From Gemmata massiliana (lineage in GTDB: Bacteria > Planctomycetota > Planctomycetia > Gemmatales > Gemmataceae), in NCBI GenBank assembly GCA_000531095.1, contig HG799466.1, positions 232,715 through 276,889 of the forward strand: a stretch of 44,175 nucleotides of DNA, read 5' to 3'. Within the stretch, counting starts at the first letter, position 1, and every line of letters begins with the position of its first letter. Shown here piece after piece: positions 9,249-17,326 of this stretch. The notes beneath the pieces are model-generated. The model worked only from the letters and a program-made list of their open reading frames with translations, made no database searches and was not told the origin of the DNA. The position numbers and the translations under genes were made by a program.

Positions 9249-9707
9249 GTGTCGATCGTTGCACAGTGCCCACACTGCGAAACGCGCTTCAACTTACAGC
9301 CGGAGATGAACGGGAAGTCGATGCGGTGCCCGAACCTCGAATGCCGGCAGGTGTTCACGGTTCAGGCGATGGAGGCCGTGGCCCCACCCGCGCCCATCCC
9401 CGAACTCCCGCCGGAACCCAAGGCGCCGCCCAGATCGCCGGCGCCCTTGCCGCCTCCGCCTCGGGCCAAGTCTTCCAAATCCGCGAAACCGGCCGTGGTC
9501 GAGGCCCGCGTGGTCGAAGCAACCATCGTGGAGGCGGCCGTGGTCGCGCCGCCGAAAATGAAGGAAGTCGTGTGGTCGGAGGGGACCGACATCCCACCGC
9601 CACCGCTCCCGAAAAAGAGCAAGAAGCCGCTCAAGGCCGATACCACTGACGACGTGGACGACGATTTCATCGTTCGGCGCAAGAAAAAAATAACCGCCGC
9701 CCGATGA
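9249..9707 (+). CDS. Zinc-ribbon N-terminal part of a zinc-ribbon/TM/PQQ-propeller protein
   Basis: The protein opens with a zinc-finger/zinc-ribbon of the MJ0042 type (CPHC, then CPNLEC 16 residues later). It continues with a long Pro/Ala/Val linker and an acidic-basic end (DDVDDDFIVRRKKK). The GTG at 9249 was chosen over the in-frame 9192 because the ribbon starts right there and CGAGG sits upstream. The stop overlaps an ATG (ATGA at 9704). If one A is added to the A7 run at 9684-9690, this frame instead runs on as KKKNNRRPMILAGMGIM into the membrane helix of the next frame. That gives a basic stretch next to a helix, the usual layout of planctomycete zinc-ribbon membrane proteins. I think it is the head of one protein, but a coupled two-gene arrangement is possible. 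Confidence 0.8.
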   Translation: MSIVAQCPHCETRFNLQPEMNGKSMRCPNLECRQVFTVQAMEAVAPPAPIPELPPEPKAPPRSPAPLPPPPRAKSSKSAKPAVVEARVVEATIVEAAVVAPPKMKEVVWSEGTDIPPPPLPKKSKKPLKADTTDDVDDDFIVRRKKKITAAR

Positions 9708-12574
9708 TCCTCGCGGGCATGGGCATCATGATCGTCGCGCTGATCGGGTTCAGCGTGATATACATGCTCCGTGTTGAAGGATTGAAAGAGGCTCAGCTCG
9801 CGGAGAAAGCGAACGAGGAGTACAAGAAGGGCGATTACGGGAGTTCCGCGAAACTCTACGACAAGCTCTCGAAGGATTACCCCGATAGCAAGAAAATCGC
9901 CGAGTACAAGTTCTTCGCCGACCTCTCCGAAATGCAAACGGTGGTGCGGTCGGTCACGAACCGCAACGATTACGCCCCCGCCGTCACGCGCCTCAACTCC
10001 TTCATCGAAGCACACAAGGAATCGCCGCTCGCCAAGCCAGCGACCGGGTACGGGCACGACGTGCTCGAAGCGGGTAAGAAGCTCGGCGAAGACATCGCAG
10101 GGTTCGCGGGGGACCGCGTCAAGGCGTTCCAAGCGAACCGCACGAAGTCGGACGAACTGCCCCTCGCAGACAAAGCAATCGCGAACGGGCGCGAACTGTT
10201 ACCGGTGCTCGACCCGTTCCGCGGCCCGGATGATCCGCCACTCGATAAGATCCGCGCCGCGCTCGATCAGACCGAAAAAGACGTGAAGCGCGAGCGCGAC
10301 CGGTCGGCCGCAATCGCGCGGGCGCGCACGCAACTCGAAAAGCCCACAGACGCCCTCATCCAGAGCGCGGAAACGGATCTGAGGACCGCCGGGTTCCTCG
10401 AAGACGACGAGGCCCAAAAACTGATTGCCGCCGCTAAGGGCAAGCTCCTCGATCTCGTTCAATTCGTGGAAGAACCCGCGGCCGCCCAACCGCCACCGCC
10501 CACCGCGGCCGCATCGCTGCTGTTCACCACGCCCGTTGGGAAAATGAAGCCCCGTGAATCGGGGGTGGGCGATGCGACCACGGTGTTTCTGTGTGTCGCG
10601 CGAGGTATTCTGTACGCATTCAATGAGGACACCGGGGCGCTCATATGGGCCACACGGGTCGGCCCCGACGTGACCGATCCACCGCCCGTCGCACGCGTGG
10701 ACCTCGAGCGCGGCCCGACCGATCTGGCCGTGGTCACGTCGAACGTGGGGAACGCTCCCGCCGTGGCCGGGTACGAACTGCGGGCGAACAAACTAGTGTG
10801 GTACCAACCGCTCCCCGCAGCCCCCGCGGGACCGGCGGTTGTCGTCGGGAATCACGCATTCGTGCCGCTCCGCGATACGACCGGGAGCGTGTACGAGTTC
10901 GACCTCAAGACGGGCCTGCGTATCGGCTACATCCGGTTCGGCCAGTCGGTGGCGGAACGCGGGCTGGTGGCACGACCCGGAACGAACCTCCTCTACGTCG
11001 CGGCCGACGCGCGGCGCGTGTACGCGATCGACGCCGGTGGGCGAGACGACGCGGGTAACCGGATCAACCCGCGCTGCGTGCAGGTGATCGCGACCGGGCA
11101 CCTCGCTGGTACCCTAAAGGTTCCGCCGCTGTTCATCGGGCCGGAGGGCACCGAACCGGCCGAGCGCTGGATGGTGTTGTCTCAAGCTGATGGGACCACC
11201 GTTACGAAGCTGCGAGTGTTCTCGGTCGGTGCCATCAGTCCGCCGCCCGCGGACGGCTCGACGGTGCCCGAAACGCCCGCGGTACCCGTCGTCGCACTGC
11301 CGGTGCCGGGGTGGGTGTGGTTCCCGCCCGTTAGTGACGGCGAGCGCCTCGCTGTGGCATCTGACACGGGCCAACTTCGGCTCTTCGGCGTGAACCAAGC
11401 CGGCAACCTGGACAAGCCGCTGTTCCCGCTCCCCGCTCCCGCGCAGCCACCGATCGCGGACGACAAACCGTTGCGCGGGCTGGTGATTCCCGTCGGGGAG
11501 TCCGAATACTGGCTGCTCTCGGGCGGTTACGTTCAGAAAGCGCGACTGGCACTGGTGCCGAGCCGGGGACAGGAAGTGGTACTCGCGGGTCCGCGACTCA
11601 ACGTCGGCGAGCCGGTCCACGCGGCACAAATCAACGCACGCAAAGACACGGCGTGTTTCGTCGTGCGCTCGCCGAACTCGTCGGGGTGCCGGGCGGTCGC
11701 GTTCGACCTGCGCAGCGGCGACGTTCGCTGGCAGCGCCAACTCGGTTTGGTGCCCGCGAAAGCATCGGCCGAACAGTTCGCCGCCCCGATCCCACAAGGC
11801 GACAACTTCGTGCTCGTGGACGAGGACGGCGGCATCGTGGTAGTCCCGGCCGCAAGCGGCGTGCAGTTGGGCGAAACGCTAACCGCGCCCGACGGATGGG
11901 TAATCGCGCCCACCCCCACAAACGCGACCGGACCGACCGTCGTTGCTGCGACTGCGGACGGGAAACTCGTGTTCGCGGTGACACCGGTCGCGGGTACCGA
12001 GGGGGCGAGGTTCGTCGTGCGACAAGTCGCAGGCGGGAAACTGGTTCAGCAGGACGAGGTGAACGCGCCGGCCGCGCTCGCGGGTCAACCGGCAGTGGTT
12101 GGGGGGATTCTCTACATCCCGACCGCCGACGGGTTCGTCAACCGCTTCACGCCCGGTGCCGGGGTCGCGAACCCCGCGTCACTCACCCCAGGTCCGTCGT
12201 GGCGGAGTGACCGTCCGCCCGCTAACGCGGTGTGCTCCGTGACGGTGGTTTCGGAGTCGAGCTTCGTCACGTCCGATGGTGGGAAAAAGTTGAGCCGCTG
12301 GGAGTGGGGCAACGCGGCCAACGCGCGCTGGAGCCCGGCCGGTACCTGGGAACTCCAGGAGCGCGTCGCGGGGTCGGGGATCGCCCTTCCCCCACCGAGC
12401 CTGGTGGTCCGCCGCGATTCATGGTCGCGGACACGAGCGGGAGCGTACAGTTGTTCGCGGCCGATAAACCCGGACCGTACCAGCGCCGCTGGCGCTCGCC
12501 ACACCCCGGGCGCCCGAGTTCCGCACTCACGGCCCAACCCGCGGACGCGGCCCGGGTCGTCGTTACGCACGTAA
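9704..12574 (+). CDS. Membrane-anchored TPR/coiled-coil and PQQ-like beta-propeller protein (middle part)
   Basis: The N-terminal membrane helix is MILAGMGIMIVALIGFSVIY. It is followed by a TPR-like or coiled segment (EYKKGDYGSSAKLYDKLSKDYP) up to about residue 250. A long beta-rich region from about residue 265 has PQQ/BamB-type propeller blades (LYAFNEDTGALIWATRVG, VYEFDLKTGLRIGYIRFG, VRWQRQLGLVP). The propeller would lie outside the membrane and probably serves as a protein-binding scaffold. The last sensible residues are GSGIALPP; after that the frame degenerates to Arg/Ser/Pro nonsense ending at 12574, while the -1 frame carries the remaining blades (12394-12900). The break maps to a C5 run at 12389-12393. 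The start is either the ATGA-overlap ATG or, more likely, a fusion with the zinc-ribbon frame upstream. Confidence 0.82.
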   Translation: MILAGMGIMIVALIGFSVIYMLRVEGLKEAQLAEKANEEYKKGDYGSSAKLYDKLSKDYPDSKKIAEYKFFADLSEMQTVVRSVTNRNDYAPAVTRLNSFIEAHKESPLAKPATGYGHDVLEAGKKLGEDIAGFAGDRVKAFQANRTKSDELPLADKAIANGRELLPVLDPFRGPDDPPLDKIRAALDQTEKDVKRERDRSAAIARARTQLEKPTDALIQSAETDLRTAGFLEDDEAQKLIAAAKGKLLDLVQFVEEPAAAQPPPPTAAASLLFTTPVGKMKPRESGVGDATTVFLCVARGILYAFNEDTGALIWATRVGPDVTDPPPVARVDLERGPTDLAVVTSNVGNAPAVAGYELRANKLVWYQPLPAAPAGPAVVVGNHAFVPLRDTTGSVYEFDLKTGLRIGYIRFGQSVAERGLVARPGTNLLYVAADARRVYAIDAGGRDDAGNRINPRCVQVIATGHLAGTLKVPPLFIGPEGTEPAERWMVLSQADGTTVTKLRVFSVGAISPPPADGSTVPETPAVPVVALPVPGWVWFPPVSDGERLAVASDTGQLRLFGVNQAGNLDKPLFPLPAPAQPPIADDKPLRGLVIPVGESEYWLLSGGYVQKARLALVPSRGQEVVLAGPRLNVGEPVHAAQINARKDTACFVVRSPNSSGCRAVAFDLRSGDVRWQRQLGLVPAKASAEQFAAPIPQGDNFVLVDEDGGIVVVPAASGVQLGETLTAPDGWVIAPTPTNATGPTVVAATADGKLVFAVTPVAGTEGARFVVRQVAGGKLVQQDEVNAPAALAGQPAVVGGILYIPTADGFVNRFTPGAGVANPASLTPGPSWRSDRPPANAVCSVTVVSESSFVTSDGGKKLSRWEWGNAANARWSPAGTWELQERVAGSGIALPPPSLVVRRDSWSRTRAGAYSCSRPINPDRTSAAGARHTPGARVPHSRPNPRTRPGSSLRT

Positions 12575-12900
12575 TTGACGGCAAGTGGGCGGTGGCCCTC
12601 AACCCGGACAATGAAGACGTGCAGTGGACCGCACACACGAGCGACGACGCGAACGGTGCCATCATGGGGGCGCCGCAACCGGCCGGTGAGAACCGGTGGA
12701 TCGTCACCGACCTCGCGGGCCGAATCGTGCTGATTGACGGCGCGAACGGTGAGGCGCTGGCGCGACTGAACGCCGGGCTGCCCGGCGGGGTTCCGGCCAC
12801 CGCGAGCAGCGTCGCGGCAAACACCGTACTCACGCAATTATCGGACGGTTCAGCCGTGGTGGTCGAGTTGCCGAAGAAAGAGCCGCCGAAGAAAGAGTGA
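12394..12900 (+). CDS. C-terminal fragment of the PQQ-like propeller protein (frameshifted)
   Basis: This frame completes the propeller with blades such as FMVADTSGSVQLFAAD, KWAVALNPDNEDVQWTA and RWIVTDLAGRIVLIDGANG, and ends in a Lys/Glu/Pro tail (KKEPPKKE). It has no good start and no ribosome binding site. Adding one C to the C5 run at 12389-12393 joins it to the previous frame as ALPPTEPGGPPRFMVAD. It is therefore annotated as a fragment of the same protein rather than a separate gene. Confidence 0.8.
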   Translation, partial: TEPGGPPRFMVADTSGSVQLFAADKPGPYQRRWRSPHPGRPSSALTAQPADAARVVVTHVIDGKWAVALNPDNEDVQWTAHTSDDANGAIMGAPQPAGENRWIVTDLAGRIVLIDGANGEALARLNAGLPGGVPATASSVAANTVLTQLSDGSAVVVELPKKEPPKKE

Positions 12901-12930
12901 GGGTCGCCGAAACGTCCGCGGAGAGACACC

Positions 12931-13578
12931 GTGCCAAGGCAGAACCGCGTGACGCCGACCGGGGAACTCGTTGCGGTCCCCGATCGTGGAACGTTGATGG
13001 GGAACCGTGGGTGTTTACACTCGGCCGACGGGCGCGTTCTGCGCTCGTGGCAACTGAAGCGCTGGATCGTTTGCGTCCTGGAATTCAAAGGGCGCCAGCG
13101 CCAGGTAATGAAGCCTGGGCACTACTCCGAACTGTTCTTCCTCGACGAACCGACCGCGCTGGCCGCCGGTCACCGCCCCTGTGCTGAGTGCCAGCGTGAG
13201 CGCTTCAACGCCTTCCGCCGGGCACTCGCAACCGACCGCAGTGGCGAGAATGTGCTGTGGTCTGCAGTTGAGATCGACGAGCAACTCCACTCCGAACGGC
13301 TCGCTCCCAATCACTCGAAACGCACCTACTCCGCGCGCCTCGACGACTTACCAGACGGCACGTTTGTTTATCTTCCCACCCAGGGCGGAATACCACTCCT
13401 GGTTTGGGGAGATTCGCTCTTATCCTGGTCGGCGGGTGAGTACACGAATCGAATCACGCGCCCGAGTAAAGTTGAAGCTCAAGTGCTGACCCCGGAACTC
13501 ACCGTGAGTGCCATTCGGGGCGGATACGCCCCCGAACTGCACCCGACGGCTCGGGCGCTTCTAACTCCGAAATCGTAA
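12931..13578 (+). CDS. Conserved hypothetical protein with Ada-like GHRPCAEC motif
   Basis: The predicted protein has 215 residues, starting at GTG 12931 (GGAGAG upstream), 30 bases after the propeller gene. Its N-terminal half (PTGELVAVPDRGTLMGNRGCLH, KRWIVCVLEFKGR) and AGHRPCAECQRERF resemble a protein family found widely in bacteria without an assigned function. The PCAEC segment recalls the metal-binding Cys pair of Ada-type DNA-repair proteins, which suggests but does not prove zinc or DNA binding. The C-terminal half (GTFVYLPTQGGIPLLVWGDSLLSWSAGEY) looks like a beta-barrel. No signal peptide or membrane helix is visible, so it is probably cytoplasmic. Confidence 0.8.
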   Translation: MPRQNRVTPTGELVAVPDRGTLMGNRGCLHSADGRVLRSWQLKRWIVCVLEFKGRQRQVMKPGHYSELFFLDEPTALAAGHRPCAECQRERFNAFRRALATDRSGENVLWSAVEIDEQLHSERLAPNHSKRTYSARLDDLPDGTFVYLPTQGGIPLLVWGDSLLSWSAGEYTNRITRPSKVEAQVLTPELTVSAIRGGYAPELHPTARALLTPKS

Positions 13579-13591
13579 CGACCGATTCCGC

Positions 13592-13834
13592 TCAATTACT
13601 GGGTGGACCGGTCGCGGCACAAGTCGGGCACGCGAACGCCTCTCGTGCGATTTCCCAACCGACTCCGCCGGGGTCGTTGGATTTGTGCTCCTTGATCTTA
13701 CCGCTAAGTTCCGGCCGATAGAACACATTCGCGTTCGGTCGGAACGGGTACTGTTTGGGCCGCCGGGTGACGATCACGCGGGCGGCAGGTGTGCGCGGCG
13801 GAACGGTCGCGCCGCAGAGCTGACAAACGAACAT
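13592..13834 (-). CDS. Small zinc-ribbon protein, function unknown
   Basis: The protein has 80 residues, with a Cys pair at each end (CQLC near the start, CPTC near the end) that could bind one zinc ion. Between them is a basic middle (RRPKQYPFRPNANVF) and the acidic-neutral segment SNDPGGVGWEIARE. It converges with the preceding gene, with only 13 bases between stops. GTG 13837 and ATG 13834 are adjacent possible starts; no strong ribosome binding site is visible. Two-Cys-pair mini-proteins of this kind are common in planctomycetes and usually unassigned. Confidence 0.7.
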   Translation of the reverse strand: MFVCQLCGATVPPRTPAARVIVTRRPKQYPFRPNANVFYRPELSGKIKEHKSNDPGGVGWEIAREAFACPTCAATGPPSN

Positions 13835-13985
13835 CACAAGAGCCGATTCGCCGCGCGAACACGCGACGCGACCGCCGAACTTGGCTCACGGCCCGGCGGG
13901 TCTGATGATACCCGAACCGCTCATAGACGGACGGGGCACGTAACCCGCACACAAAGTGTGCGCGGGGTGATTGCTAGGGGTTGTT

Positions 13986-14062
13986 GTGTAGAAGTTGCTA
14001 CACGTCGATCAGCCGAAGCATCGACCACCGGGAGGGCTGATGTCCCGGTGGGGTAGAAGTTG
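13986..14062. other. Cluster of three hairpins with a possible loop-loop contact; candidate structured RNA or element
   Basis: The gap 13835-14150 has no gene. Inside it, three perfect stems follow each other without a spacer: 13986-13991/13998-14003 (6 bp), 14004-14009/14020-14025 (6 bp) and 14025-14033/14043-14051 (9 bp). Bases 14008-14014 (ATCAGCC) are fully complementary to 14035-14041 (GGCTGAT) in the third loop, allowing a pseudoknot or an alternative fold. The ten-base string GTAGAAGTTG occurs in the first hairpin and again at 14053-14062. The strand and function are unknown. Confidence 0.45.
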
Positions 14063-14150
14063 GATTGAAAGAAGATCGTAGGTGCTGCAAACGAGCACGT
14101 CAACTGCGAACTCGGACATTTCGAGCCTTCGACCGCGGCACCGGAACCGG

Positions 14151-14855
14151 CTACATGCTGCGAACCAGCCCGCCGTCAACGAGCAGGCTCTGTCCCGTGA
14201 CGTAACTCGATTCGTTCGAGGCCAGGAACCCGACGACCCGCGCGACCTCTTCGGCCGTCCCCTGTCGCCCGGTCGGGATCGCCGCCCGCGTCGCGTCGTC
14301 AGCCGGGTACGTGTCGATGAACCCCGGGAGCACGTTGTTCATCCGCAAACCGGCCCCGGCGAACTGCTCGCTGTACAGTTTGGTGTACGCTCCCAACGCG
14401 GCACGCACGGAAGACGACACCGGGAACTTGAGCGAGGGTTCCACCGCAGCGAACGACGACACGTTCACGATCGAACCTGTCTTTCGGGCCACAAGAGTTG
14501 GAGTCACCAGCCGAGCAACTCGCACGACGTTCATGAACAGCAGGTCGAACCCGGCGTGCCAATCGTCGTCGGTGAGCGCGAGGAGATCGCCCTTCGCGGC
14601 GTGCCCGGTGTTGTTTACGACCGCATCGATCCGGTCGTAGCGCCCGAGGGCCGCGTCGATAAGCCCGCGCAAGTCGCTCTCGCTGGTAACCGTGCCGGTC
14701 ACAGCCACGGCGCCTAATTCACGGGCCAAAACGTGAATCTCATCTGTCCGGGCCATCAGCGCGAGATCGTATCCACGGCGGGACAACTCGCGAGCGCAGG
14801 CCGCTCCCATTCCGCGGCTCGCGGCGGTCACAATAGCAACGGGCCGATCCGCCAT
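14151..14855 (-). CDS. Atypical short-chain dehydrogenase/reductase-like protein
   Basis: A Rossmann-fold SDR of 234 residues with a TAASRGMGA nucleotide loop, NNTGHA in place of the usual NNAG, and the Ser strand (IVNVSSFAA). Where classical SDRs have YxxxK, the aligned sequence is SSSVRAAL, so Tyr becomes Ser and Lys becomes Arg. The C-terminal LPGFIDTYP and SLLVDGGL are normal. A standard SDR proton relay seems absent, so it may use another mechanism or have lost redox activity. The start ATG has AGGGA upstream. It stands alone on the minus strand between the hairpin cluster and the SUKH-like gene. Confidence 0.88.
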   Translation of the reverse strand: MADRPVAIVTAASRGMGAACARELSRRGYDLALMARTDEIHVLARELGAVAVTGTVTSESDLRGLIDAALGRYDRIDAVVNNTGHAAKGDLLALTDDDWHAGFDLLFMNVVRVARLVTPTLVARKTGSIVNVSSFAAVEPSLKFPVSSSVRAALGAYTKLYSEQFAGAGLRMNNVLPGFIDTYPADDATRAAIPTGRQGTAEEVARVVGFLASNESSYVTGQSLLVDGGLVRSM

Positions 14856-14956
14856 TTGTCCCTCTACGCGATCAAAACAGGGGCGTCGTAAACGTCTGGT
14901 CGCAATCTACAAACTCGTCGTCGTTCGAGCCAGGATGGAACAGCACCAGCACCCAA

Positions 14957-16414
14957 TCACGCCAAAGGAATGGGAAGTAACTCGACCAAAGACAGTTGCG
15001 CCCGGAGATCCCAGATGTACGGCCCTTCGTACAGTCCGTACCCGTTCACGCGATACACTTCGCCCGGACGCTGTCCCGGGATACAGTCGCGTTCGAGTGT
15101 GTGACCGCCAGTCAGGACTATGACGTCGGCTCCTGTGGCATCAACTGACCGCGCCGACACAAGGCTCCCGTTCGTGGTGCGAAAGAGGCGGTTGAGTTCG
15201 GGCGCCTGTCGGAATTGTGGCGGCCGGTCGAGTTCCGGAGAGCGCTGGCGTTGCTCGGAGCGCAAGTCCGATCCCAAGCTCGCGAGAAACTCCGAGAGTG
15301 GCACCGGTCCACTGGCCGGCGCGTCGTACTCGTCATGGTCGAGGCGGTAGACCGGTGGATCAGTGGGGTCCGGGGCACTCGCGAAAGTCAAAAGGAAATA
15401 ATTCCCCCCATCTGCGATCCCAAACACGACTGCGTCCGGATGCGCTCTATTGAACGGATACGAACTGCTCCCAAGGTCCATTACCGCCGGCTGATAGGAC
15501 CAAACACGAAGGTAGCCATCACCTTCATACATACGCCCGCCGGTCCACTTCGTGTCGAATAGGAAGCGCCGAAGCGGTTCCGGCAGAGGGAAACCGTTCC
15601 AGTCCGTCGGAGCAGGTTGAGCAGGAGGTGGAGGGAGGGTTCCACCGAGGCGGTAGACGTGTTGGAGGATGACCGGGCTGAGCGTTTCCCCCGGGTACGC
15701 TGGGGGCGCGTTCGGTGGGGCAGACGCCGCGGGGGGAAGTGCGAATTCGAGTTCTTCCTTCAAGCTCATTGCATTCGAGCAGAGGAAGTTCTCCTGTTCG
15801 GTCGGCAGCCCCAGGGATTGGAAAACCCCGACGGCGCCATCCGGGTCTAGCTCGTATACGGAGCTGACCGGTAGCCCGGATTGATTGGTCCCGCTGGGCA
15901 CAGACAAAACCACGGCCCGGCACTCATCGTGGACCGCGATCGCGAACACCACGCTCCCGCTAAAGGTTCGGTAGAAGCGTTCCGCGTGCCAGGGAGCAGC
16001 CACGGAACTGGACGCGACGTCCAGTTCGAGTTTGGCGAGCAATTCGGCGGGCGCTTCTGCTGGTGTGGCCTTTTCCAGAAACGTGTTTAGTGCGATTGAG
16101 GAACCGTCCGGGAGGAGCAGTAGGAGTAGGTCGTCGTACTCATCTCGGCCGAAGCAAACGGCCCCGGGGTAGGGTTGAAGTGCTTCTTCGGCCGCGGGTC
16201 CGGGCGTCGCGCGCCCGAGTTTGAGCCGATCCGGACCGAATTCCGGTGCGAGCCGATAGCGCCACTCGTCCGGCCACACCGCGTCCAGTAAAGGGTGCCC
16301 CGTCGAAGCGGGCCGCCCGCCGAGGCGCTCGATCTGATCGACGAGGTCCGCAGTCGGTTGAGTCACGTTGCTCTCGATTTCCCGCTCTTCGCGATGTTCG
16401 ATGTCCTGGCGCAT
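14957..16414 (-). CDS. SMI1/KNR4 (SUKH)-like protein, probably with two such domains
   Basis: The protein has about 485 residues with no signal peptide. Two regions look like the SUKH fold: the first includes AVCFGRDEYDDLLLLLLPDG followed by SIALNTFLEK; the second includes DAVVFGIADGGNYFLLTF, a Pro-rich turn and VYRLDHDEYD, then PLSEFLASL. A Pro-rich linker separates the halves. SUKH proteins are best known as immunity proteins against polymorphic toxins, but many are unassigned. Possible starts are ATG 16414, an upstream in-frame 16489, or GTG 16366, which has GAGAG just before it and may be the true one. No toxin gene is visible nearby. Confidence 0.65.
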   Translation of the reverse strand: MRQDIEHREEREIESNVTQPTADLVDQIERLGGRPASTGHPLLDAVWPDEWRYRLAPEFGPDRLKLGRATPGPAAEEALQPYPGAVCFGRDEYDDLLLLLLPDGSSIALNTFLEKATPAEAPAELLAKLELDVASSSVAAPWHAERFYRTFSGSVVFAIAVHDECRAVVLSVPSGTNQSGLPVSSVYELDPDGAVGVFQSLGLPTEQENFLCSNAMSLKEELEFALPPAASAPPNAPPAYPGETLSPVILQHVYRLGGTLPPPPAQPAPTDWNGFPLPEPLRRFLFDTKWTGGRMYEGDGYLRVWSYQPAVMDLGSSSYPFNRAHPDAVVFGIADGGNYFLLTFASAPDPTDPPVYRLDHDEYDAPASGPVPLSEFLASLGSDLRSEQRQRSPELDRPPQFRQAPELNRLFRTTNGSLVSARSVDATGADVIVLTGGHTLERDCIPGQRPGEVYRVNGYGLYEGPYIWDLRAQLSLVELLPIPLA

Positions 16415-16537
16415 TGAAGAAGGTGCCACAGACGCGCGCCACGAGAGAAAAAGCGAAACGGGCGGAAATGTGCTACCAAAAAATATCACGGACTGAGAGT
16501 CGCTGCTGCTTCTGCAGCTCTCTGTCTCGCAAGCCGA

Positions 16538-17326
16538 CTATTCGTGAACAAGACACGTCAGCAGTTCACCCATTCGGGCGACCGCGAGTTGGGCGTTGGT
16601 CAATACCTCCGCGTGATCGAGAGCTGTGTCACTGAGGCCCGCGGCCTTGTTCGTAATGCACGAAATTGCGGCGACTTCCAGACCCAAGCGAGCCGCTTCT
16701 TCTGCCTCCAGCGCGGTGGACATGCCGACCGCGTCCGCACCGATCGCGGCCAGCGCGCGGATCTCCGCGGGCGTCTCGTAGCTCGGTCCGGTCAGCGTCG
16801 CGTACACGCCCGCGAGCAGCTCGCGTCTCGCCGCTACTTCGTGTGCGTGTAGCACTTCGATCAGGTGCGAGGAGTAGGGTGACGGCGCGGTTGCGTGATT
16901 CGCGAGCGCACGCCACGAAGTCGGGCCGAGCCACTTGATGTGCTCGCGAATCGCCATCAACCCGCCGGGGTGGAGCGTCGGGTTGATTCCGCCCGCTGCG
17001 TTCGTCAGCACGACGCGCGTCGCCCCGAGTTGCGCGACGGTACGAACTGCACTTGTGATGGTGTCCCACGAGTGCCCCTCGTAGACGTGTAACCGGCCCG
17101 AGAAGAGGAGCGCGGGGGTACCCGCCCATTCACCGACAGCAAGGTTCCCGCCGTGGCCCTGAACCGACGGCGGAACCAGCCCGGGAATGTGACCGAAGCC
17201 GATCGAAGCGTGAGCGGTGAACGCGACGGCTGCGGTTCCCAAGCCGGAACCGAGAACGACGGCCGTTCGCGGGGACCGGGCACGGACCGCGCGCGCGAAT
17301 TCGGCAAATTCGGCGAGCACCGGCAT
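16538..17326 (-). CDS. punA: Purine nucleoside phosphorylase (trimeric PNP/MTAP family)
   Basis: PNP cleaves purine nucleosides with phosphate to the free base and (deoxy)ribose 1-phosphate in purine salvage. The family marks are all present in 262 residues: VLGSGLG (phosphate loop), FSGRLHVYEGHS, LTNAAGGI, TLTGPSYETPAEI (base site), GADAVGMSTALEAE and ISCITNKAAG. Length and motif order fit the low-molecular-mass trimeric class. Its ATG overlaps the stop of the upstream cytidylate-kinase-like gene by one base (TAATG), so the two are probably translated together as a nucleotide-salvage pair. The symbol follows actinobacterial usage; deoD-type enzymes belong to a different class. Confidence 0.93.
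   Translation of the reverse strand: MPVLAEFAEFARAVRARSPRTAVVLGSGLGTAAVAFTAHASIGFGHIPGLVPPSVQGHGGNLAVGEWAGTPALLFSGRLHVYEGHSWDTITSAVRTVAQLGATRVVLTNAAGGINPTLHPGGLMAIREHIKWLGPTSWRALANHATAPSPYSSHLIEVLHAHEVAARRELLAGVYATLTGPSYETPAEIRALAAIGADAVGMSTALEAEEAARLGLEVAAISCITNKAAGLSDTALDHAEVLTNAQLAVARMGELLTCLVHE

Noticed and set aside
13685..14056. Plus-strand open frame over the zinc-ribbon gene and the hairpin gap
   Set aside because: It lacks a ribosome binding site and domain pattern, and runs through the hairpin cluster.
16471..16537. Terminator after the PNP gene on the minus strand
   Set aside because: The short stem and the T6 run (opposite 16478-16483) are too far apart for a standard terminator.
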